Of a stretch of DNA of 64,000 bases, positions 43,072-51,932 are shown in pieces. Made by a program: the position numbers and the translations under genes. The DNA is from an uncultured Bacteroidota bacterium. GTDB taxonomy: Bacteria; Bacteroidota; Bacteroidia; Bacteroidales; UBA12481. The notes beneath the pieces are model-generated. The model did no database searches. It worked only from the letters and a program-made list of their open reading frames with translations, and was not told the DNA's origin. The stretch is from positions 124,001 to 188,000 of the forward strand of contig CAINOB010000103.1 of NCBI GenBank assembly GCA_903851365.1, written 5' to 3'. Every line of letters starts with the position of its first letter. Positions within the stretch are counted from its first letter, which is position 1.

Positions 43072-44528
43072 GATACGATTTCCTTTCCAGGCCTGATGTA
43101 TTCCTTTTCCCAAATGGCAACAACGACGGTTGCGAGGCAATTGCCGATAACATTGACAGCCGTTCGTGCCATGTCCATCAATTCGTCAATTCCAAGAATG
43201 ATATAAATGGGCCAGGTAGGCAATCCAAAGCTGGCTGCTGTGCCCAGCAGGATAACCAGTGATGCTCTTGGTACTCCTGCCACTCCTTTGCTGGTTAACA
43301 TCAGGGTAAACATGATAATCAGCTGTTTATCAATTGACAGGTGTATCCCGCTGATCTGTGCAACGAAAATGGTTGCCAGGGATAAGTATAAAGTGGTGCC
43401 GGCAAGGTTAAAGCTATAGCCAGTCGGCATAACGAATGCGACAATTTTACGAGGCACCCCGAATTCTTCCAGTCGTTCCATGGCCAGTGGTAAAGCTGAT
43501 TCTGAACTTGTTGTTGCAAAAGCCAGGGTAACTGGTTCAGCTATCGCTTTAACGAATTTCTTCACCGGAATACGGAGAAATAAGGCAATCGGGAACAATA
43601 CCAGCAGGAGGAACATGATCAGGGCAACATATAGCGTGGCCAGGAGCTTGAATAAGTTGACCAGGATATCTATTCCCATATGCCCGACACTGTATGAAAT
43701 TGCAGCAAAAACTGCAAACGGTGCGAAATACATGATTATCTGGGTAAACTTAAACATCGCCTCAGCCAGCGATTCGGTAAACCGGATCATCGGGCCATAA
43801 TATTTCTCCTTCATCATGGCTACGGCTATCCCGAAAAGGATGCTGAAAATAACGATCTGAAGAACCTGACCTTCATAGATCGATTTGGCGATATTCTCAG
43901 GAAAAATATGCAGGATGATTTCGGCTGTTGTTTGGGGAACTACCTCAGGGGCATTGGCCTGGTTTATTGCTTCCGGAACAGTAACGCCGACACCGGCTTT
44001 GGAAACATTTATGGCGATGAGCCCGATAAAAAGGGCAATAATGGTAACACCTTCAAAATATACGAGCGATTTCCAGCTCATCCTTCCAACCTGTTTCAGG
44101 TTGGAATGCCCGGCGATGCCGCAGACAATGGTGGCGAAAAGAAGTGGGGCAATGATCGTTTTAATGAGCCTCAGGAATATCTTGCTCACGAGGTTCATGC
44201 CGATGGCTATCTGTGGAAGGTCGTGCCCGAATTCAGCGCCGACAATCATGCTGATCAGAATCCAGGTGGTCAGTGACCTTTTGTAGATGGCATACAGAAT
44301 AATTTGGGCGATTACCACCCAACGTACAACCACCAGCACCGGTGCCTCAATCTCAAGGATTTTATAGGACTTGAGCAGAGTGAGCAGAGCAGCCACAAAT
44401 AAGCTGCTGAAAAGAGAATATATGAGTGCTTTGGGAGCCTGGTTTTTCTTTACCTCAACGTTCTTTTTTTCTGTTATTTGAGAGCTTTTATCCAAAGTTG
44501 AATTGTTTAATTTTTGGCGTGGGTACAA
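43068..44528 (-). CDS. Dicarboxylate/amino-acid:cation symporter (DAACS)
   Basis: Trimeric secondary transporter of up to 486 residues. Hairpin 1 has ATTSSESALPLAMERLEEFGVP (the serine-rich motif) and TM7 has PTGYSFNLAGTTLYLSLATIFVAQ. Most characterised relatives have NxDGT at the NLAGT position; the Asp helps bind sodium in GltPh-type proteins, so ion coupling may differ. MIVGAEFGHDLP in the second helix is normal for the family. The N-terminus is uncertain: the frame opens at a TTG (44528) and shows no ATG until well inside. It is coupled by ATGA to mlaE, an unusual operon partner. Confidence 0.82.
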   Translation of the reverse strand: MYPRQKLNNSTLDKSSQITEKKNVEVKKNQAPKALIYSLFSSLFVAALLTLLKSYKILEIEAPVLVVVRWVVIAQIILYAIYKRSLTTWILISMIVGAEFGHDLPQIAIGMNLVSKIFLRLIKTIIAPLLFATIVCGIAGHSNLKQVGRMSWKSLVYFEGVTIIALFIGLIAINVSKAGVGVTVPEAINQANAPEVVPQTTAEIILHIFPENIAKSIYEGQVLQIVIFSILFGIAVAMMKEKYYGPMIRFTESLAEAMFKFTQIIMYFAPFAVFAAISYSVGHMGIDILVNLFKLLATLYVALIMFLLLVLFPIALFLRIPVKKFVKAIAEPVTLAFATTSSESALPLAMERLEEFGVPRKIVAFVMPTGYSFNLAGTTLYLSLATIFVAQISGIHLSIDKQLIIMFTLMLTSKGVAGVPRASLVILLGTAASFGLPTWPIYIILGIDELMDMARTAVNVIGNCLATVVVAIWEKEYIRPGKEIVS

Positions 44529-44593
44529 ACTTAATTATTACTTTTATTATCGAGGGGTTCTTGTTACTTTTAAGAGGATCAAAATCTAAACTT

Positions 44594-45397
44594 ATGTCAC
44601 AATTTTTAGCTGAATTAATTGGAACTGCCATACTTGTGCTGTTTGGAGACGGCGTGGTGGCCGGCGTAGTTTTAAAAGGCACCAAATCGGAAAATTCGGG
44701 TTGGATTGTCATAACCGTGGGGTGGGGACTTGGAGTTGCCCTGGCCATTTACGGTGTTGGGAGTATCAGTGGTGCACATCTGAATCCTGCTGTCACGCTG
44801 GCTTTTGCCGCACAGGGAGCTTTTCCGTGGGCAAAAGTTCCTTTGTATATTCTTGCACAATTGCTGGGTGGACTGATCGGTGGCACATTGGTTTGGATGC
44901 ATTATCTACCTCATTGGAAGAATACGGGAAATCAGGCACTTAAACTTGGTGTTTTTTGCACAGGGCCTGCAATACGATCGAAGTGGGCCAACCTGTTGAG
45001 CGAAATCATCGGAACCTTTGTCCTGGTTTCCGGCCTCCTGTTTATCGGAGCAAATAAATTTACGGAAGGACTGAATCCACTGATCGTTGGCTTCTTGATA
45101 ATCGCTATCGGCGTATCCATGGGAGGGACAACGGGTTATGCTATCAACCCTGCTCGTGATCTGGGTCCGCGACTTGCCCATTTTCTCCTTCCGATAGCCG
45201 GAAAAGGAAAATCAGACTGGGCCTATAGCTGGATACCTGTGGTGGGACCGATTCTCGGTGGAGTATACGGAGCCCTGGTATATGATGTTATGATGAAAAA
45301 ATCGTTTAACGGCCTGTTCTTCGCCGTAACATTGGTGATTTTTGTGATAGCAGGAACAGCTATTGCCGGCCAGCTAAAAGCCGATAAAGTAAAATAA
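44594..45397 (+). CDS. glpF: Glycerol facilitator of the MIP family
   Basis: A 267-residue membrane channel. Two NPA boxes (NPAV 64-67 and NPARD 185-189) define the MIP family, and Asp after the second NPAR marks the glycerol-conducting branch. The ATG at 44594 ([10 protein letters not shown]) is chosen; an upstream extension is not supported. TACTTTTA at 44536 and 44568 are candidate -7 boxes. glpK follows after 16 bases with a good GGAGG before its ATG, making a glpFK operon; glycerol enters here and is trapped as glycerol 3-phosphate. Confidence 0.92.
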   Translation: MSQFLAELIGTAILVLFGDGVVAGVVLKGTKSENSGWIVITVGWGLGVALAIYGVGSISGAHLNPAVTLAFAAQGAFPWAKVPLYILAQLLGGLIGGTLVWMHYLPHWKNTGNQALKLGVFCTGPAIRSKWANLLSEIIGTFVLVSGLLFIGANKFTEGLNPLIVGFLIIAIGVSMGGTTGYAINPARDLGPRLAHFLLPIAGKGKSDWAYSWIPVVGPILGGVYGALVYDVMMKKSFNGLFFAVTLVIFVIAGTAIAGQLKADKVK

Positions 45398-45413
45398 TTC
45401 CGGAGGTGCCATT

Positions 45414-46901
45414 ATGGAGGAAAAATTTATTCTTGCCCTTGATCAGGGAACAACCAGTTCGAGAACACTTTTAGTCGATTCTAAAGGGATAATCCGCGGA
45501 ACCTCACAGAAGGAGTTTAAACAAATCTATCCAAAATCCGGATGGGTGGAGCATAATCCGGAAGAGATATGGTCCACGCAATGGTCAACCATCTGGGATG
45601 TTATGGAGGAGGCCAGGATCGATTTCAGCCAGATTGCCGGCATCGGAATCACCAACCAGCGGGAAACCACCATTATCTGGGATAAAAAAAGCGGGAATGC
45701 CATCTACAATGCTATTGTTTGGCAGGATAAGAGAACTGCTCCATTATGCGAACAACTAAAATCAAAAGGGCTCGAAGATTATGTCCGCGAGAACACGGGT
45801 TTGGTGATTGACTCCTATTTCTCGGCTACAAAAATCAGCTGGATACTGGATGAGGTGGAAGGAGCGCGCAAAAGAGCCGAAAAAGGCGAACTTCTGTTTG
45901 GTACGGTTGATACCTGGCTGATCTGGAAACTGACCGGGGGAAAGTCGCACCTCACGGATTATACCAATGCTTCGCGAACCATGTTGTTCAATATCTCAAC
46001 GCTGGAATGGGACTCTTATCTTCTGGAACAAATGAACATTCCCCAGGCAATTTTGCCAACGGTGAAACCCTCATCGGCCCTATTTGGACATTTCAGGGAA
46101 GATGAATATACAATCCCCATTTGCGGCGTGGCAGGTGATCAGCAGGCTGCGTTATTCGGACAGGCATGCCTTGAGGAGGGCATGGTTAAGAACACGTATG
46201 GCACGGGTTGTTTTATGCTGATGAACACCGGCGATAAAAAGGTGATCTCCAAAAATGGCCTCATTACCACCCTTGCCTGCAGCAGCGGTGAAAATATACA
46301 GTATGCCCTCGAAGGAAGTGTTTTTGTTGCCGGATCAGCGATCCAATGGCTGAGGGACGGATTGAAAGTTATAAAAACAGCCGCCGATTCCGAAAAAATG
46401 GCCGCTGAAGTAGCCGGCAGTGAGGATATTTTTATTGTACCCGCCTTCGCTGGACTAGGCGCACCGTACTGGGATATGTATGCCCGGGGTGCAATCTTTG
46501 GAATCACGCGCGATACCCGCAGTGCTCATCTTGTTAAGGCAACGCTGGAATCTATGGCTTATCAGACCCGGGATGTTCTCGAAGCCATGGCTGAGGATTC
46601 CGAAATAAAGATTAAAACGCTGAAAGTCGATGGTGGTGCCGTGGTCAATAATTATCTGATGCAATTTCAGGCCGATATTCTTAATGTACCGGTTATACGT
46701 CCGGAGGTTATTGAAACAACTGCCATGGGAGCCGCTTATCTGGCCGGAATTTACCTTGATTGGTGGGACTACCGCACGATCATGTCGGATCAGCGCGTTG
46801 AGCGGGAATTTATACCCGTTATGACGTCTGACAAGCGCCAGTCGCTTTACCATAAGTGGCAGGATGCCGTTCGACGGACACGCGGATGGGCGGAGAAATG
46901 A
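45414..46901 (+). CDS. glpK: Glycerol kinase
   Basis: A 495-residue FGGY-family kinase converting glycerol and ATP to glycerol 3-phosphate. The N-terminal phosphate loop [27 protein letters not shown], the substrate region [12 protein letters not shown] with the WQDKRT loop, the [15 protein letters not shown] motif and the C-terminal [21 protein letters not shown] are all present at normal spacing. GCGGG-free spacer DNA follows: the stop is directly succeeded by a heptamer array and a REP-like hairpin before glpD. Confidence 0.96.
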   Translation: MEEKFILALDQGTTSSRTLLVDSKGIIRGTSQKEFKQIYPKSGWVEHNPEEIWSTQWSTIWDVMEEARIDFSQIAGIGITNQRETTIIWDKKSGNAIYNAIVWQDKRTAPLCEQLKSKGLEDYVRENTGLVIDSYFSATKISWILDEVEGARKRAEKGELLFGTVDTWLIWKLTGGKSHLTDYTNASRTMLFNISTLEWDSYLLEQMNIPQAILPTVKPSSALFGHFREDEYTIPICGVAGDQQAALFGQACLEEGMVKNTYGTGCFMLMNTGDKKVISKNGLITTLACSSGENIQYALEGSVFVAGSAIQWLRDGLKVIKTAADSEKMAAEVAGSEDIFIVPAFAGLGAPYWDMYARGAIFGITRDTRSAHLVKATLESMAYQTRDVLEAMAEDSEIKIKTLKVDGGAVVNNYLMQFQADILNVPVIRPEVIETTAMGAAYLAGIYLDWWDYRTIMSDQRVEREFIPVMTSDKRQSLYHKWQDAVRRTRGWAEK

Positions 46902-46903
46902 AG

Positions 46904-46931
46904 ACACAAGGCGCAAGGCACAAGGCACAAG
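46904..46931. repeat. Heptamer tandem repeat after glpK
   Basis: Four units (acacaag, gcgcaag, gcacaag, gcacaag) start two bases after the glpK stop. Short echoes follow: a hexamer aggacc twice at 46939-46950 and ttttgaa twice at 46954-46967. Confidence 0.88.
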
Positions 46932-47001
46932 TAAGTTAGAGGACCAGGACCAGTTTTGAATTTTGAAATTACAAAATCAAGTTTGTCTCGGAGAGTTGTC
47001 A

Positions 47002-47019
47002 TCCCCGCGAAAGCGGGGA
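47002..47019. repeat. REP-like hairpin (CCCCGC-GAAA-GCGGGG)
   Basis: Perfect 7-bp stem tccccgc/gcgggga closed by a GAAA tetraloop. With its flanks (gtcat before, ccccttt after) it resembles the GTCAT-CCCGCGAAAGCGGG-type repetitive extragenic elements widespread in bacteria. It lies between glpK and glpD. Confidence 0.75.
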
Positions 47020-47043
47020 CCCCTTTCCTTTCCAAGGAATTAA

Positions 47044-47092
47044 CCCCATACCCGATACCCGATACCTGATACCTGACACCCGATACCCAACA
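47044..47092. repeat. Heptamer tandem repeat ending at the glpD ATG
   Basis: Seven 7-bp units (ccccata, cccgata, cccgata, cctgata, cctgaca, cccgata, cccaaca); the last base of the last unit is the A of the glpD start codon. The array replaces any Shine-Dalgarno sequence. Confidence 0.92.
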
Positions 47093-48735
47093 TGAACAGA
47101 TCTGAAAAAATTAAACAACTACCGCTGAGCCAATGGGATCTCCTCGTTATTGGCGGCGGCATTACCGGAGCCGGAATTGCCCTCGATGCGGCCTCCCGTG
47201 GTTTGAAAACCGCCCTGGTTGAGAAACATGATTTTGCCTCCGGAACGAGCAGCAAGTCTACCAAGCTGGTGCATGGCGGGTTGCGCTACCTCAAACAGCT
47301 TGAATTTGCCCTGGTCAGCGAAGTGGGCCGCGAACGTGCTATCGTCCATAAAAATGCGCCCCACTTGGTAATTCCTGAAAAAATGCTGATGCCTCTGATC
47401 AAAGGCGGAACCTACGGAAGGCTCTCTTCTTCATTAGGATTGGAAGTGTATGATATCCTCGCGAATGTGCGAAAGGAAGATCGCAGGCATATGCTGTCGA
47501 AGGAGGAAACCCTGGCCGTTGAGCCCCTCCTGAATGAGATGACTTTGCTTGGATCGGGATATTATTCGGAATATCGTACCGATGATGCCAGGCTGACGAT
47601 CGAGCTGATCAAGGCTGCCCAGCGAAAGGGAGCCGTGTGCCTGAACTATTGCGAGGTTCAGTCGCTGACACATGAGGATGAAAAGATAACCGGCGTTGCG
47701 GCTATTGATCAAATCGGCGGGGTATCCATGAATATCCAGGCAAAATATATCGTGAATGCCTGCGGCCCATGGGTTGACCATATCCGTAAAATGAACAATT
47801 CGCTGACCAAGAAAAGATTGCACCTGACGAAAGGGGTTCACATCGTACTGCCACATGAAAAGCTGCCGATAAAGAATTCGATCTATTTTGATGTACCCGA
47901 TGGTCGCATGATTTTTACCATTCCGAGGGGCCGTACCACCTATATCGGAACTACGGATACCGACTACAAAGGGGATCTCGACAGGATAGTTACGACAAAA
48001 GAAGATGCTCAGTATCTTATAAATGCTTTAAATAATACTTTTCCCGGCATCAATCTAACGCTAAATGATGTTGAATCGAGCTGGGCAGGAATCCGCCCAC
48101 TGATCCATCAGGGCGGTAAATCGGCGTCGGAAATTTCCCGGAAAGATGAAATATTTGAAGCTCCCGACGGACTTATTTCCATTGCCGGGGGTAAGCTCAC
48201 AGGATACCGCAAGATGGCCCAAAAAACGGTTGATCTGGTTGTTAAACGATTCGAAAAACTGGAAGACGTGAAATTTGGCCCCTGCACCACGCGCCATATT
48301 CCCCTTACCGAAGATCCATTATGGAACGAGGAGGAGGTTGGATATTATAAAGGAGTGGTGGCCCAGAAACTTAGTGATATTGGATTGCCTGATTATTATG
48401 CCGGGTACCTGGTGGCTAATTATGGAAAGCAGACTGATCAGATAATCAGTGGGGTAAGTCAATTTACTGATTCTGCCAAAGAGGAGGCCCTGATCCGTTC
48501 GGAATTGAAATTCTGCATGGAGAATGAAATGGTGTGCTCAAGCACCGACTTCTTCGATCGCCGAACAGGAAGATTGTCGTTCGACATTGACCGGGTGATC
48601 GAATTTAAAAAAGCGGTGATCAGGGATTTATCGGAATATCTTGGGTGGTCCGACAAGCAGACTAAAGCAGATGAAATTCTGCTTGAAACAAAATTAAGTG
48701 ATGTGGTTGCTTTCCGGAACGGACAATCAGCTTAA
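47092..48735 (+). CDS. glpD: Aerobic-type glycerol-3-phosphate dehydrogenase
   Basis: A 547-residue FAD enzyme, peripheral on the inner membrane, oxidising glycerol 3-phosphate to dihydroxyacetone phosphate and feeding quinones. The FAD motif DLLVIGGGITGAGIALDAASRGL is followed by DFASGTSSKSTKLVHGGLRYL, the GlpD signature, and IGTTDTDYKGD, RPLIHQGGKSASEISRKDE near the substrate pocket. The C-terminal helical domain (from about 430) is intact. Together with glpF and glpK it forms a complete glycerol route to glycolysis. Its 3' end overlaps the convergent aldolase/dehydrogenase gene by nine bases. Confidence 0.95.
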   Translation: MNRSEKIKQLPLSQWDLLVIGGGITGAGIALDAASRGLKTALVEKHDFASGTSSKSTKLVHGGLRYLKQLEFALVSEVGRERAIVHKNAPHLVIPEKMLMPLIKGGTYGRLSSSLGLEVYDILANVRKEDRRHMLSKEETLAVEPLLNEMTLLGSGYYSEYRTDDARLTIELIKAAQRKGAVCLNYCEVQSLTHEDEKITGVAAIDQIGGVSMNIQAKYIVNACGPWVDHIRKMNNSLTKKRLHLTKGVHIVLPHEKLPIKNSIYFDVPDGRMIFTIPRGRTTYIGTTDTDYKGDLDRIVTTKEDAQYLINALNNTFPGINLTLNDVESSWAGIRPLIHQGGKSASEISRKDEIFEAPDGLISIAGGKLTGYRKMAQKTVDLVVKRFEKLEDVKFGPCTTRHIPLTEDPLWNEEEVGYYKGVVAQKLSDIGLPDYYAGYLVANYGKQTDQIISGVSQFTDSAKEEALIRSELKFCMENEMVCSSTDFFDRRTGRLSFDIDRVIEFKKAVIRDLSEYLGWSDKQTKADEILLETKLSDVVAFRNGQSA

Positions 48736-50697
48736 CATTACCTGTCCGCCTGTCACGGGAATGGCCTGACCAGTCTCGTATTCCTGTTCAATTACGTAAT
48801 AAATGGCCTTCATTACATCTTCAACCGTGCACCCCCTGCCTGCAGGGACCTGCTTTTCATAAAACCGCTTTACGTCATCAACAGTTTTGGCATTTGGTAC
48901 TTTACCGGAGTTTAGATATTGCACAAATAAGCCTCTTTCGGGATCTGACCACAGTGGCCCATCGAAGAAATTGCCGGGACAGATCGAGTTTACTTTAATG
49001 TGATATTCAATAAGTTCAAGTGCAAAAGATTGTGTCAGCCCAACACCGCCGAATTTCCCCCCTGCATAAGCAAAGTTTTTCTTGCTGCCTTTTAACCCTG
49101 ATTTGGAATTTATCTGGATGATATCGGTAAAATAACCCTGCTTGTATTTGGATTGGGTTTTAAGTACTGCAGATGCATATTTCGCACCTAAAAAGTAACC
49201 GGTATAGTTAACCTTGGTCATGAGCTCAAAAATCTCCGGAGTCATGTCTTCCAAACTGCCGGCATGGAGGATACCAGCATTGCTGATGAACACATCGAGT
49301 CCGCCAAATTCTGAAACTGTGTTCCTCACAAGCTCCTGAACCGAGGAAGCCGATGATACATCAGTTTTAATGAAGATGGCTTTGTTATTTTTTGCTCCGT
49401 TATTCAATTCCTCGGCCAAAGCATATCCTTTGCTCTCATTGAGATCGGCGATAACAATGTTTGCACCCTGATGAAAAAGATCCTCGGCAATACCACCGCC
49501 AAATCCCTGGGCAGCTCCGGTAACTATGATGATCTTATTCATCACTTTACCGCTGGATGACCCGCGTGACATATTGTGCCGGTAGTTTTCGGATTCCCAG
49601 TTTTCTATAAAGGAAATCTGTTCATCTGTCAGGAAATGCGGTCCGCCAAAAGCCTGACTCAGATAACTTATCTTCATCAGATCCTCAAACACATCGAGCA
49701 GGATATCAACCATTTTGATGCTCTCATCCGCAGCGATCAGTCCAATCCCGTTAATCAGAATTATCTTCGGTGCGCTTCCGTAATCTGACCGGTATTGCGC
49801 CAGCTTGAGCTTGAATTCTTCAATGATCGCGGCCGGGTTGCCCAAAGATTCAACATATAGCGGTATCGCTTTGCAATACACTATATTATCGGGCGTGAAG
49901 GGCAAAGAAACCATCTCAGCCATTTTCTGGTCAGCAGTAAAATGTTTGATCAGTTCGTTTTGCCTCACCTTAATGATTTTTGTTCCCGTTTCGGATAATA
50001 GCATCCGGATAGCCGGGAGTACTTCAATGGATTTTTCCTCCTGTGGAATCGGGCTGATATCGAATTCGTAAGAATTTAATCCATTAACGATATTCAGGCA
50101 TTTTTCGTAAAGTCGGGATACTTCTTCACACGTGTCGGCACTGATAAAGACACCGTGATTTTGAACCAGGATGATTGATGGATCTTTGGAGAATTTCTTT
50201 CTGTATTCAGATATTTCAGATTCAAGCTTTTTAAAAAGGACATATCCGGGATCGATATATTCAACGTACAGGACATCGCCCGGAAAATTCTTTTTAATGA
50301 CCTCCTTGCAATCCACACTGCACAACATTGCATTCAAACGTGTAGGATGCGTGTGAATCACATACTTGTATCTTATCAGGTGATGCAGTGGAGTTTCGAC
50401 CGAAGGCCGCAGGTTGCGTTCATTGTCGATGCAGCTTTTCATAAGCCCTGCGATAATCATCTGATCGCGCTGATAGGAATTTTCGGGGAAGGAACCCGAA
50501 AAAAGCTCGTCCAAGGAATGCCTGTTGAGTTTTATAAGTCCTTGTTCAGTAAGGCTGCCCAGTTGCGTGCCGCTTGCTTTTACGAAAAGAAAATTTTCAT
50601 CTTTCCAGGAGGTATTGCCTCCGCCACCGATAACAAACTCATTGTTTTTACCGTAGAGATGTGATATTTCGAGAAGATCAGCAACCGACTTTTCCAT
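48727..50697 (-). CDS. Class II aldolase fused to a sorbitol-6-phosphate-dehydrogenase-like SDR
   Basis: Bifunctional protein of 656 residues. Residues about 1-230 are a class II aldolase/epimerase domain: zinc-site HTHPTRLNAM, IDPGYVLFKKL, QNHGVFISADT. A poorly defined linker (230-385) includes a second aldolase-like half. The C-terminal SDR domain (from about 388) has VTGAAQGFGGGIAEDL, SNAGILHAGS, the catalytic Tyr-Lys in YAGGKFG, and the ending TGQAIPVTGGQVM that closely matches E. coli sorbitol-6-phosphate dehydrogenase. Known fusions of this layout are labelled rhamnulose-1-phosphate aldolase/lactaldehyde dehydrogenase, so deoxy-sugar use is the main alternative. It is the last gene of the five-gene leftward operon. 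Confidence 0.85.
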   Translation of the reverse strand: MEKSVADLLEISHLYGKNNEFVIGGGGNTSWKDENFLFVKASGTQLGSLTEQGLIKLNRHSLDELFSGSFPENSYQRDQMIIAGLMKSCIDNERNLRPSVETPLHHLIRYKYVIHTHPTRLNAMLCSVDCKEVIKKNFPGDVLYVEYIDPGYVLFKKLESEISEYRKKFSKDPSIILVQNHGVFISADTCEEVSRLYEKCLNIVNGLNSYEFDISPIPQEEKSIEVLPAIRMLLSETGTKIIKVRQNELIKHFTADQKMAEMVSLPFTPDNIVYCKAIPLYVESLGNPAAIIEEFKLKLAQYRSDYGSAPKIILINGIGLIAADESIKMVDILLDVFEDLMKISYLSQAFGGPHFLTDEQISFIENWESENYRHNMSRGSSSGKVMNKIIIVTGAAQGFGGGIAEDLFHQGANIVIADLNESKGYALAEELNNGAKNNKAIFIKTDVSSASSVQELVRNTVSEFGGLDVFISNAGILHAGSLEDMTPEIFELMTKVNYTGYFLGAKYASAVLKTQSKYKQGYFTDIIQINSKSGLKGSKKNFAYAGGKFGGVGLTQSFALELIEYHIKVNSICPGNFFDGPLWSDPERGLFVQYLNSGKVPNAKTVDDVKRFYEKQVPAGRGCTVEDVMKAIYYVIEQEYETGQAIPVTGGQVMLS

Positions 50698-50701
50698 GCA
50701 G

Positions 50702-51928
50702 TTAGTTTTTTAGAAATTGGTGAACAACAGCTTTGCCAAGTTTAAGAATTTTTTCCCTTTCCTCCGGACCGAGGTTGATCCACCGGCCAACCTGGCTGTC
50801 TAATCCTTTCGACCTCAGGTATTGATGGGCCGCAATGATACAGGCACCATCGAAACTGATCCGTTTTAATTCATCGGTCAGCGGAACTAAATGGCGGCAG
50901 GAAACTGACAGAGGCGCCATATCCGGAGTATTATGCTCGGTGCCGAGCAGAATGATAAATCCTTTAAAGTGGAAAAACCGAACAAAATCTTCCAGGATAG
51001 ATGAATCGTTTCTCCCGGGAATCAGCTCAATGCAAAAGATGTTTTTCTCAGTAAATCTTGCAAGGAGGGTTTCCTTGTCTGCCTCAAAATCTGTTATATT
51101 GCCTTTGGGATCGTCGAGTAAAACCGGGTAACACGGAATACCTCCGGCATGCTCAATGATCTCCATGACCGCATCAACACTGAGGAACGCATTTTCATCT
51201 TCTTCAATAAATGCTTTGCCCCCGGCTTTGAGTAAATTATTGCGAATCTCAATTTCAACCGATGAATCACTTTCCAGATTGGCTTTTGGTTCCTTGCCAT
51301 CATAAAGCAAAGTGAGAAAAGCCAAACGGTCCTCCCTCGAGCTGAGCTTGTTGAAGATCGCAATCCTGAGCGCCTTGGCAATGTGTCGTTCCCTGACGAG
51401 TTCCCGGGCATAATTCTTTCTGATTTCCTCAAAATCAAGATGAAGGTCCGATTGAAGCTCGCCAAGCAGTAAATTGGTTTTTTCGATCATACTTTTCACC
51501 TGACCCAAGCTTTCCTGAACTACCCTGGTAACCATTGCGGCGTGGCTATCATCGAGACTTTCAGGGAAGTCGAGTCCCTTGCCGCTGAAATAGGTGCGGC
51601 CGGGATTATTCGGGTCATTCACTCTGATGCCTTTTTTCTGAAGATCCCTGTCGAGTGCGATGAATTCGATGTTGAACAGCGGGAATACCCTGTTTTCAAC
51701 TGCCTGATTATGAAATTCCTCATATCCCCCGGTGGTATAAAAATCATTGATACCGAGGATTTTTATGTTTTCATTCCTGGCCATCTCAAAAATCGGAGCC
51801 ACATCGGCAAATGCACTGAAGGAATAAGGGGTGTGGATATGACCATTCACCTCATAAATCAAACCATCAGGAACAGTGGTGCCGGCAAGCTCGCCGGGTT
51901 CGGGAAAAAGTTTCAGGAAATTCTCCAT
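50702..51928 (-). CDS. PHP-domain metal-dependent hydrolase
   Basis: A 408-residue protein with the PHP metal-binding motifs NGHIHTPYSFSAF (residues about 28-40), a middle region with FNIEFIALD, and TEHNTPDM near 335. PHP enzymes are phosphoesterases or related hydrolases using two or three metals. A helical insert at about 130-230 is longer than in HisK-type members. No family-specific substrate can be given; from its place between the dehydrogenase E1 and the aldolase/SDR it may act on a phosphorylated sugar. Four bases separate it from each neighbour. Confidence 0.78.
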   Translation of the reverse strand: MENFLKLFPEPGELAGTTVPDGLIYEVNGHIHTPYSFSAFADVAPIFEMARNENIKILGINDFYTTGGYEEFHNQAVENRVFPLFNIEFIALDRDLQKKGIRVNDPNNPGRTYFSGKGLDFPESLDDSHAAMVTRVVQESLGQVKSMIEKTNLLLGELQSDLHLDFEEIRKNYARELVRERHIAKALRIAIFNKLSSREDRLAFLTLLYDGKEPKANLESDSSVEIEIRNNLLKAGGKAFIEEDENAFLSVDAVMEIIEHAGGIPCYPVLLDDPKGNITDFEADKETLLARFTEKNIFCIELIPGRNDSSILEDFVRFFHFKGFIILLGTEHNTPDMAPLSVSCRHLVPLTDELKRISFDGACIIAAHQYLRSKGLDSQVGRWINLGPEEREKILKLGKAVVHQFLKN

Positions 51929-51932
51929 AGCA

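Noticed and set aside
42273-43140. Longer N-termini for MlaF (to 42416) and MlaE (to 43140)
   Set aside because: Both extensions are encoded inside the neighbouring upstream gene and do not look like MlaF or MlaE; the inner ATGs fit the families and give normal spacing.
48727-50697. Simple annotation as rhamnulose-1-phosphate aldolase/lactaldehyde dehydrogenase
   Set aside because: The SDR half, especially its ending TGQAIPVTGGQVM, is closer to sorbitol-6-phosphate dehydrogenase, and no rhamnose isomerase, kinase or transporter is nearby; the name is kept only as an alternative.
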